Assembly (NCBI GenBank): GCA_023053575.1
Contig: JAKZAP010000020.1
Coordinates: forward strand, 16,177,998 to 16,241,997
Source: Branchinecta lynchi
Taxonomy: Eukaryota > Arthropoda > Branchiopoda > Anostraca > Branchinectidae
Direction of reading: 5' to 3'
DNA: 64,000 nucleotides
Below the pieces are notes generated by a model. That model worked only from the letters and a program-made list of their open reading frames with translations. It was not told the DNA's origin and made no database searches. Below, piece by piece: positions 43,874 through 55,800 of this stretch (the first letter of the stretch is position 1; each line of letters opens with the position of its first letter). The position numbers and the translations under genes were made by a program.

Positions 43874-46800
43874 CTGTAGGAAAATAACGCATAAAGGACA
43901 CCTGAACAATGAAACCATACTTGAACACACCATGGAGAATGCATTTATAGACATGGCCACGGAGAGCATTCTTCTCCTGGGCGTGACGTTTTCAAAATAG
44001 GGATGTTCGTTTCTGGAGGTTTGCACATGCAGACTCCAAGGCAAAAAGCGCAATTCATTCAAATCTTGTACAGCGCTGGCCGGATCGTATTGGAATTTCT
44101 TCTAGATATACGTTTGGGATTAACTGGTTAAAAAATATTCTAGAAGAAGGGTTGATTGGAGACATTTGTTCATTTCTAAAATTGTTTGGTACTGAGATAA
44201 GGACAGGTGCAAAATGGAGCAAAAACCATAGCTTGGAAACACTATTTCGTATTTGGATTGGGTTTTCTGCAGGCGATGTTAACGGAAGTCTTACAGATAG
44301 GGATGATACTTGGTACTCTTCATTCGGGTGTCCTTTAAATTTCAGGCAATCTCAATCTTTATCATTGTACGACTGAACAACATATACAAAGCAAGAGAAA
44401 AGGCTTTCACCTCTAGATAACTCTAAGGAATTTTGAGTAGTCAAAGTTAAAAATCAGAATAAAGATCAGAGTTAAAAATCCAATCAACAATGCACTTGAA
44501 ACTATTGATCGATTCAGCAGTAACCGCATCTTCGGTAAGGCTGTTCCAAGGATCAACAATTCTGTTGCCAAAACCCCACTTAAAAACGTCCTTGTGGAAT
44601 GTTGGTTTTGCAGACTTTTACGCGTGCCCCCGATGATGATAAATTTCAGGCAATCTCAATCTTTATCATTGTACGACTGAACAACATATACAAAGCAAGA
44701 GAAAAGGCTTTCACCTCTAAATAACTCTAAGGAATTTTGAGTAGTCAAAGTTAAAAATCAGTAAAAAGATCAGAGTTAAAAATCCAATCAACAATGCACT
44801 TGAAACTATTGATCGATTCAGCAGTAACCGCATCTTCGGTAAGGCTGTTCCAAGGATCAACAATTCTGTTGCCAAAACCCCACTTAAAAACGTCCTTGTG
44901 GAATGTTGGTTTTGCAGACTTTTACGCGTGCCCCCGATGCTGACGGTTAATGCTGGGTCTTACTAAATCAGTCACTTAACTTCCATCGATTAATTTGAAT
45001 GTTTCAATCAGGTCTCCTCTAAAAAATCTGTATGCAACGGAGGGAAGGCACAACTTGGCTAACCTCACTTGGTAGGGAAGATCGCGCAGATCTGGTACGA
45101 ACTTCGTAGCTCTCCGTTGAATTTTTCATAAGCCTCAATGTCACAATTGGAATATAGCCTCACTGTGGTGTGGCCATATTCAACGATCGGGCGAACCATC
45201 GACTTGAAAAGAAGTGAGAACAAACCATCCTGTTTAAATGTAAAGTTCAGGATCTCGTTGGGTCATGCATTCGGATATCTTATGGCTGTTGAAAGTATAA
45301 AAAGTTTTAAAGTGAGAGGGTCCCAGGCGAAGATGGTGACTTTTTTCGACGTTGACTTCCATCAGCCACACGTGCATACCGAGTCCAATTTAGTGAAGAT
45401 CGTTTTGGAGTATCTGTGAATCTTGGGACGTCAGACAACTGGAAAATATGCTTAGCAGATCCACAGATTAAAATTAATATATTATAATTTACTTTAATTA
45501 ATTAGGGTATATCACAGAACCCAATTAAAGTAGTGTGCTAATCTTTATTTTCTTCATCCAGAACCCAATTCATCTTTTGTCCCAAGTGTGACCTCCTCTG
45601 GCAATCGCAAGGCCGTCGTAACCGTACTCGTTCAGACCCGGCGTGCTAAAATGTCACTAAATCGCTAAAATGGACTCTAAAAGCACAACTCTTACTAGAA
45701 ACGACCCGTTTTTAAAAATACTATTAGGCTACTTTCCACGAGAAATCTGTGATTTTCTTGCGTGACTGTCGAAACTCGGCTATATAGGCCGAAAAAGCGC
45801 TAAAATGTTTTGGTTCTCTCCCTCTTATAGTGAGCATCGCATTTAAAAATGAAAGTTAGTCACCCGTAGCCAGCCCCACCACATCCGTCCAATACGAATT
45901 TTAATTTTTGTATAACATAGAGCACCAACATCGTTAAGAACCCCTCGCACTATTTACACTTCAAAACTAGGTTGTGCCTTCAACAAATAACCCGCGGTTT
46001 TGGCTGTTTTAAGCCTTTTCCGAGACCCGTTGACTTATAGCGGAAACAGGGAAACAATTTGAATAACCGTTGTTTTCTGACGGAAAAATTTCTCGCAGAC
46101 AACCGTCGACAGTGTGATAAGGTAGCAAAACACGGCAAGTGAGAAAATCAGCGTGGTTTTGTTAGACGGGTTAGAATGTACCGTACGAAATTGGGGTCTC
46201 AGGGTTTAGAAATACTTGAAGTGATTATGGAAGTAGGTTGAATTAGTATTAGAGGTAAGACATGTTCTTTAAGGGTTGGCAATCGATTTACATTGGCATA
46301 CAGCACCATATAGAGTTTGGGTAAGTTTGGTTCGACTGAGGACACAGAAGCCCCTCACTCTTTCCCAAAACGGCCGTTTCATTTTCCGGACCAATAGCCT
46401 ACGGAGGAAGCGGGCAAGACCAATACTAACCTGTGTCATAGTCGGATACTTCCAAATAATTAGCTGATGTTTGGCGAAACCGTGTCCGGACACAAGCTCC
46501 TTATACTCTGAAGACCAGAGTAGACTCGACACCTGAGATCCAGTGTCAACGGTGTTGATACATGTCCCATTGTTTGTATTCCAGAACTTGATGCAACGAT
46601 CCGCAGTCCCGCCGCCGGTGGCTAGAAGGCTCGGCTGCCACGGACACCAGGCCAGACCTTTGACGGCGGCCATATGCTCGCTAGAAGGAGTAATTAGTTA
46701 TAATGCGGATAGACCAAAAACTCCGGCCAGAATGGCCCATTGTCTCATCCCCGCCGAAAAACACAACTGATGGCAAACCTCTACACACAATTACGAAAAC

Positions 46801-49800
46801 ACCACTCATTTTAACACTTGCTATCGCGTTCTTCCAGATTCAAAAGCTTCCGGTCTTCACATCAACCGCTAAAAGGGGATTGTTAAAGGACCCCTCGCAC
46901 TCTTTACGCTTCAACTTACAGTATCTTACAATGTTTGAATACCTTAAAACTAGGTTGTAGTTTCAACAAATAACCCACGGTTTTGGCTGTTTTAAGCCTT
47001 TTCCAAGACCCGCTGACTTATACCGATAACAGGGAAACAATTTACATCCGATTTTTCTAATGGAAACACTTATCGCGGACAACCGTCGACAGCGTGATAC
47101 ACGTCGAAGGTAGCAAAACAGGGCAAATGAGAAAATGAGCGTGGTTTTGTTAGAGGGGTTAGAATGTACCGTACGAAATTGGGATCTCCAGGTTTAGAAA
47201 TACATGGAGTGATTCAGGAATTAGGCTGCGTTAGTATTATAGGTGAGACAGATCCTCCAAAGCACAGGCCCAGTAGGTACAGTTTTTGTTCCGATATTCT
47301 AACGACTTCTTTGAAACTGTATTGTCTGCTTCCAAAATCCACAAACCCCTCCCAGCTGGTTTAGCAGCGCAAGGCCCCTAGCTTCAATGAGAAACGCGGA
47401 GAAAATTGCATAACCGGTCTTTCTGGCCAATGAGCTCCTCGGGAACAATCGGTGGGATCCGGACCCGCGTTGAAAAGAGCCACACATGTCAAATCCTGTA
47501 ACGATTAAACTTAACCAGTTATCCCCTCGAAAACGGCATGATCGGGTTGATAATTGGAGAGCTCTACGACCTCTTCTTGCAAGCTGCTAACGGAAAAATG
47601 ACCGTACTTATTTATTTTTTATTTATTTATTTATTTATGACCCGCTTTTTGCGTAACAGCGGAGTATGAATTAAATACAAAAGTAAAATTACATATTAAA
47701 ACACTTAAACAAAACAATGTAAATAAACACAACAACATTCTTTTCATATAAAAAAAAAAAAAAACACTAAATAGACTTAAAATTTGTACACAGTGACAAG
47801 CACATTAATCGGGTTCAGGAATGAAAAACTGGCTAATAATTTCATGGGCTGAGAGGGCAGGATGTTTGTGGAGGGAAAATAGATTTGAATGCGAACGAAA
47901 AAGTGTATTAACACTATCCTGAACATTAAAATTTGAAACCAATTTACGATTACGAAAAGATTTTGGAAGATACATCAGAAATTTACAATACTTGAAAAAA
48001 CAACTTCTCAAATTTTTAACATCTTTTTTCCTTAGGATATGGTAAACTCCGGAACAATTGTGGATATATGGGCCGCAAAAAGCACTATACAACTTTCCGA
48101 GCGCCTTGCGTGAATATTTTCTTACTTAGTATTTATCTACTTAGTATTATAGTACTTAGTATCATCTGTCTGTGCTTGATCAACACAACTCCCAGACGAA
48201 ATAAAATATTTCGTGGAGACTCTCGAGGCAAAGGGTAAGGCATGATTACATTATATTCAGGACACTGCTAACACTAAACTGAACGTGAGCACCGTCACGG
48301 TCCACACCTGCTTAAACCATTTTTTGCATATTCAATTCCGCCTTCCAATGCGACGGGAGGCTTTCCAAAGTTACGTTTTCAGGCTCGCGATTCTCAACCT
48401 GTGTTCGTCACAAGTCGTTTTATGGACCACATCCAGTGCGCATCTAACACGTGGTCCGTGTTTTGTGGCTTCAAGCGTTTTTAGCTCCCGTGTTTCTTTC
48501 AAGTTCAACACCGAATCCAAACACAAATTTCACAGGATTATCAAATCCTATGCCGGGTTCTCTTATGCAAAACACGGGCGCTGAAAACGAGTGACAGCGC
48601 GACGTGTTAGGATAATTGCTGAAAACGCAACTCAAAATTTTAGTTTCAAAGTTTACAACTGTATCCTCTGAGACTGCTGCGGTCGCAGATGACGACACCA
48701 TCGCGATCACAGGCACACAGATGAAGAGAAGGGTTCACTTCCGTTTTTGTCGGGTTCCGGGTTTTTGTCAATCGACCTTGTGTCCCCTGCTTGATCCTCC
48801 ATTTATGTTTGATTTTATACAGAAGTGTAAATTAAACTTTGAGCCTTGAGGTCTTAAAAAATGATACGACAGGCGAGGTAGACGTAAGTTCTCAAGGCCA
48901 TACCAAGACGAAACAAAAACAGAAGAAGGAATAAGACCTACTTGAGGGAATGTACTGGTTGGATGGGTCCATGTCCGAGGGTGAGATCCCAGATATTTAC
49001 AAGGTTGTCATTGGCTCCACTGGCTAAATAGCGACCGTCTGGACACCACTTAAGACTGCAAACCTATAAAATGTCGAGAAATATTAGAAAATTTTGCATC
49101 CTTGGTTAAGTAAAGCTCAGGATGCCGAAATCGAACGACTGTAGAATAATATTGGACCACAATTACACATCCTACAACGAAAGCCCCTCGACATCGAAAC
49201 TGTCTGGAAGAAGACATAATCTTCACATGCGTTTTGGCCACCAAATTTAGAAAACTCGACACCACAGGACCATCCTTCCGGGCTTCGCTACACCCTCTCA
49301 TGGACCTAACGCGCGAAGCAAGAACGATCCGAAACCCAAGCTTCTTCCCCCGCCTACGAAATCTTCAGAAATATACCTAAAATCATTCGTTCCGTATTTC
49401 ACTAAACATTTTAATTCTACTTGATTTATGTTCGTTTCGTATTTATTGTTTGTTGTTGTTTAATCCAAATAGTTAAAAGCTAGAAGTGGAATACAAATTT
49501 ACGAAATACACAGAAACGAAACAAATTAACTAATACACTTACAAGATTTTACCAGAAATAAATGATGGGATGAAACTACGTAAAAATTGGGTAGAAGAAT
49601 TAGCAGGATATGGAGAAAACTGATTGCCTGTATTTCTCTCGCACGGACGACGGGAGGGGAGGGGGGAATAGATGGGACATCTGGGGACAACACATTATCT
49701 AATCTCCAAACTTATTTGAAAGAGTATTTCTGCGTTCAGTTAATTTAGGAACGTCAAGTTTAATGAGAGTCTCTTCATATGAAATATTATGATCACCCAG

Positions 49801-52800
49801 AATGATTCTCACTTCCCTCTTTTGGACATTTTCCAGGCGATCAGAGAGCTCTGCAGAAAGAGAAGAATGCTAACCCGGGAAGCATATTCTAAATGAGGAC
49901 GGATATAAGTTTTAAAATAACAGAGGAGGCATTTAGTATCCAAACCGAAAGATTTAAGGGTGGAGAGGGATTTAATTAAAAAGTTAGTTTACGGATAATA
50001 TTGTCAACATGAGAATTCCATTTCAGATCGTCATCGATTATTACCGCAAACAATTTAACGGATTTTTTACACTGCCTGAATGACGATGGATATTCAGCAG
50101 TCACTTAGTCGGGCTTAAACCACAGTACTGAAGGGATGTCGCTCTCTACGACCTAGATCGTTTTATCTGAAGTTCAGTATAATAATATACATGCCATCAC
50201 TTGGGAAGGACAGGGGCGTCCCGAGCCTTTCTTCATTGGGGTCAGGAGGGGGGGGGGGGGGGGGGGGCGAACCTGGTACAATTTACCAAACTGATACATG
50301 ATTTTTACCGATTTTCTTTTTCTTCTTCTAACAAGAGCTGTAAGCTCATATGTGATATGGCACTTGCATGGGTTAAGATGTTTTGATTGATCAAAAGTAA
50401 GTTTCGACTTTGCGGTTGAGATGCACACTCTAAGGGAGCTAGATCTTCATTTGTAAGCAAAACTCTTGAGGCAAAAATGATAAAGGGCTGATGGGCATCA
50501 TGAAAATGCATATATTGCTTAAAAGTATTTTTTTACTTTGCGGTCAAGATTGGTACTTTAAGGAATAATCGGATTTGGAAAGTAGCAATTTCTAAGCAAA
50601 TGTTGTTGAATCTCTAATATTCCAGCGAAGCTTCATCGTCCTAGCACATCTGGAAGTACCTTAACTCGCGATCACCGGTATCCCCGCCCCCCCCTCCCGC
50701 CCCCCTCCAACTCCACCCACAATACCCGGAGCCAATCCGGTTCTGTAAATGATTAATCCAGAGCATCTGTTTGTTATTCCCACGAAGTTCGATCCCGATC
50801 ACACCAGTCTAAGCGGGTCAAGTATCCCCCCCCCCCAATAATTGTCCGATTCGGTCCGGAAATGAAAAAGATCACCAGAGAGAAATCTTCTCTGTTCAAT
50901 TATTAAATTTCACTCGAATCCGATTACCCGTTCCAAAGTTACGCATGCATGGGCACTGTTCTGTTTTTGCATTCAAACAGGAACAGGCAGAAACAGGTCA
51001 CATAAGAACAGAAACAGAAAGAAAACAGGAAACTTGAAAACAGGTCCTGTTCTGTTTTAACAGATATGGTGACTTCGAAAACAGAAACAGCTGTTAAACA
51101 GGCGAAAAAAAACAGAACCGGCTGTTTAAAACAGATTTTTTTATTATTTGATTTCCCGTATTTTTGTATTATGTTTATGTCAGAGTTCACCTATAGTTTG
51201 CCCTGTACCATGAAGTATCTTAAATAGTTCTTCCTTGCACAGCACAGATGTCTTTCTTCGAGTTCATTTCATAGAACAACAAATATCTTGGTCCAGAATT
51301 CCAGCTGCCTTTATCAATGAATTACACTTTTTCCCGATGGAAAATGAGCCATGGAAGTTTCGTTTGTCTTAACAACAAATTTTCGCATAGCCTACCTTTC
51401 CACTTGGATTGTTTGCCATAGTGATCGGTAATAAACTAAAGTTTACGGATCATACAGACTCAAAGTTAAGCAAGCTTCACTTCGTGACAGTGGTTGGTGA
51501 TGATGGTCATTTTTTTTGTGAGGGGAGGGTCGCGAGAGATGCATGTTCAATCAGAATACCGAATAGCTTTTCCTCGGTGGTTTCTTTTGAGCATGGTCAT
51601 ACAAGGCTCAAAACGCGCGGATTTCTCGGCTGAATGTGGGTCTACTATTCTGCGAAAATCCGTGAAACGGAGTTTCACTTTCATCATCAAGTTGAACAAA
51701 ATCTCAACTTTTCCGTATAGAACTGAGGTTGTGCCAAAAATACTGTCAGGAATTCCAGTTATCGTTTGTTTACATCATGAACCGGTGCGGATGTTGTGAT
51801 GTCGCTAAGCTAATTTCAGCCTTTCTAGCCTTTTTGAAGTTGAAAGTACTAGTCTTTTGAAATCACATTTCGCTGAACAGATAATACGTCGTGTGAGCCC
51901 TTCTTGGTAATCACATGTTCGGTTGTAGTGGAAAGTTCATTTATGAACACTCCACTCTTGCGGCCGTGATAGCCGGTTTTCCGTTCTCGGTTTTCACGGT
52001 TTTATTTTGGCATTCTTATCTCGTGAACCATGACAGATACTAATTTGAAACTTGGTGTACTTATGGGCCTTGGGGTCTAGTTGTGACTTTTGGGATTCAA
52101 CCCCCCATACACTCTCGGTTCAAGGGCAATTGGTTACAATTCCCCCAGTGACTAATGTTTCCTTTAAAGTTTAACCTAAAAAGGCTGGGATAGGACAATC
52201 TAGTATTATCTAGTTACCCATCACTTATTCACTTAAAACAGCTTGAAGAGCCGCTGAAAACGCGTTACTTCGTTCTTCCACTATTCACGAGTAATCGTTT
52301 TTCAAATAGTGGAATTTCCGTGTGATTTGTGGTACCTCTATGCGCTTGTATTTTCGTTGCACGCCTTACGAGAGAGATTTATGATTTTTCTTTTGTTCCG
52401 GCACTATTCAATCTTCACCAATCTCACCACTGACCAATGAAAAACAGCGTTTGTGTTTAGATTAAAATTTCCCGAGTCACAGTAGAATTTGTTTAGTGGG
52501 GACGGCCGCACATATTCTGAACGTCATAACTAGAGCAGATAGTGGAATATAAAAATTCCCTTTGTAGAATCCCAATAATTCAGTATGTTTAATTAAATGA
52601 CACAAAAATTAGTTGGCTTTTCAGTTAAATTTTAAAGGCTTACCACCATTTTGCGAATTATGTGCAACTGGGCCCGGATTGCCCAGAGTAAATTGTCTGA
52701 CCAAATTCGCAAACTTGCTAAACATGCCTGGTACTAAGGTGGAAATTTGGAATGCGTCAACATCATTGTCCAGATGGGTCTTTGGACCCACCGAAAGACC

Positions 52801-55800
52801 CATCTAGAAGTATCTTTCGGTTATATATTGACCAATGAATTAAACGTCAAGGCGAATGGTTATTAGGCTGTTCGTACAAATTATATGATACAGAGATGGG
52901 AGAATCCGGATTCGAATCCAGGATTCGTCCTTTTGGCCGGATTTGAATCTTCTGCTTTCGTACTCGGATTCCAAACCCTGAATCTTACGAATCCGCTCAA
53001 ATTTCTATTCTACATCTTTTCAGTTTCCGTTTTCCCAATTTTTACACAGTGGGCGGCTTTAGACAATCAAATTTTTTTGGTGTCCACCACCAAATATGTT
53101 AAGTAATCTATCACATTATCTGATTACCTGAAATATCAGTGTTTTTTGTCACCTCTGATTTTTAAACTATAACCTATGAACATGATTTAATATTTGTCAA
53201 GATCGGATTCGAATCCGGATTCGAATCCTCAGCATGAAATGGTGGATTCGGATTCGGACTCGGATTCGTACTTAGCGCTGGATTCGGATTCGAATCCTTT
53301 CATGATCGGATTCGCCCATCTCTGATAGATAGATAGATACTTTAATTTTAGCCGTTAGGCCATACACAAAATCATACATTTTTAAACACTTCGAGAGAGC
53401 GATTATATAAACTCACATGTAAAACGCTTTTAACTTTAAAACGCACTTGTTCATATTGGACCCGAAGAGAAGACTGATTCTGCCACGAAGGGTCGGAAGG
53501 CTGCAACAGTAGTCTAAGACTTAGCTGACTACGTATCCATTTAGCTCAGTCAAATGCAATTCGCCGTCAGCTTGAGCTGAATAAATATTTACAGTATCTG
53601 AAGTTCCCATTTTTTGCTGTTATTCCTACTATTGCTTGATTTTTGCTCAATATTTTTGATAGCCGTCATCTCATCCACAATTCGCGTGGGTCACTGGTAA
53701 GGTTGACAAATTGGCCTCTTTTGGAATGTGGCATTTCGAAATGATGGAAATCTTGAGTTAAAAGATGTGTTGTACTGATAAGGCGGGTTGCCCCCAAAAA
53801 ACAGATTTGTCTGTTTAAACAGGTAAAAAAAAACAGGAACAGGGCAAAACAGGATACACCAAAACGGAACAGAACAGGTGAGAAAAAAAAAACAGATGGC
53901 TTCAAAACAGCTGTTCTGTTTATTTTGGGTTCCTGAAACAGAAAACAGAAAACAGCAAAACAGGAGGAAAAAAACAGAAACAGAAAACAGGAACAGTGCC
54001 CATGCCTACGCATGACTCAATATTCCGGATTCCCCCCCCCCCAAGATTATCATATCGAGGATTTTTCTTATTTCAAGCCAGTTTGACCGGGTCCCTGATA
54101 TGCCTGCCAAGTTTCGTCGTGAAAACCCCCCAAAAACGATATTTGGGGAAACCACCTCCCCCCCCCCCTCAAGTGTCCGGATCCAGTCAAATTGTGTAAA
54201 AGATTTACATGGAGCAGATGTTTGTCCTTCCCAGCAAGTTTTTGACTTTTTAATTTTTATAAAGATTTTTATATATTTCGACCGGAATTTCTGAAATCTT
54301 GGAAGAAAATCTGACCGAATGTCCAAAAGGTAGGGCGGGGGGGGGGGGGGGGTGACGCCCGGAATGAATTTATTTCTAATAAAGCCCACGGGCCATGGCG
54401 GGATGCTCATACAGAAGACATATATGCATTTTGTTTGAACCAGAGGTTACAAGCTCACTGTTGGGGTAAGCGATGGAGAACTAAAAGGATAATCATCCCC
54501 TACTTAGAAGCCCCTTTACCTCCTGAGAATGTCCAGACAAGGTTGCCACGTGGTGCTGGGGCACGCGTACATCATGGTGGTGTATGTTGCCAGATCGGGA
54601 GCCACTGCTCAGAATGTGTTCGTTCCATGCGAGTGAGCCAACACGGGCATTGTGGCCGGCCATAAGCCGGAGTCGTCGGTTGGCTTCAATATCCCAGAGC
54701 TTGAAACGGTGGAGGGGATTAGTCGGGTTTTGTAACAATCTACTGATTATAAAACATTAATTATTCAGAAGCAGAGAAAAGTATCACTAGAGCGTTTTTG
54801 TTTGTCCCGGGGATTCACTCCCAATATTCTCGCGAGTCCCCAAGGACGGGGAATGCTCCGATTCTCATCACCATCATCGAAAAGGACTCCCTTCCAGATT
54901 CGGAGGCGAATCAATTTTTGCTGGTGTTGGTGCAATATAAAATCCATTAAAAACAATCAGAATAAACAAAACCAAAGTGGATCCAGACTAATTTCGTCAA
55001 CTGCATATTTTTTATCGAACAAAATCCGTTCTGGAAGCATTCCCCGTGTTCTCGGTGTTTTCTGTACGCGGAGTCCGCGTGGAGTGACTCCCTCTATTCT
55101 CGCCGTTGCTTTCGATTCCCAGGGATCCTCGGGGAACGGCGAGAATACGCCTTAGGGAGTAGCGCCAAGTAATATGCTTTTCATGCTTCGGAAACGGGCC
55201 TAATTCGTAGCGCCGCCCCCTATGCTCGCAACATTCAAGAAAGACAAACTCGCGGGCTTAGTAATTTCTTGGGATAGCTAAGATGCATTCTGGACACATG
55301 GAGGAAAGGGGGATGTCGTATCTTTTTTTTTGCTGTGATCAGAATAGAGAGTTATCGGAGCCAGCGCTGGTGCACGACTGAGTGAGTTTCAGTAGGGACG
55401 TTCTCCATCGCTAGTGGCGCTACTGTTGCTGCTATTCCAGATCGTGTCACGTATTTAGTGTCTTGTCGAGAAAAAACTTTTCCTGTCCTCGCCAGAACAC
55501 TAGGGAGTAGCGCCAAGACTTGAGACACACGCTCGAATAGCAGCGACACTAGCACCACTAGCGATAGTGAACGTCCGTGCTGAAACTCAATCAGTCGTGC
55601 GCCAGCGCTGGCTCCAATAACTTCATTTTGTGAACACAGCAAAAAAAAGATGACACCTGCACTGTTTCCTCCACGGGTGCAGATCGCATCTTAGCTTTAC
55701 TAGAAATTTCCAAAAAGTTTGTCTCGGTTTAAATGCCTCAAGCGTCACAGCGGCGCTATGAGTATGGCCCGTTTCCTAAGCATGAAAAGCACAAGTCTTG

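Larger units (their letters stand above)
50940..54014. mobile_element. hAT-like element 3 with AAACAG subterminal repeats, TSD TACGCATG
   Basis: TACGCATG flanks the insert (50940-50947, 54007-54014). Ends read CATGGGCACTGTTCTG and its near-complement CAGTGCCCATG. Within about 200 bp of each end the hexamer AAACAG or CTGTTT occurs ten or more times, like the subterminal AAACGG motifs of Ac. The 3.06-kb interior has no recognisable transposase and includes other repeats (52891-53324, 53470-53593). Confidence 0.85.

Noticed and set aside
50939..51190. Phe/Cys-rich minus frame resembling a membrane peptide
   Set aside because: It is the complement of AAACAG subterminal repeats. The same type of frame appears at the other end of the element (53666-54013).
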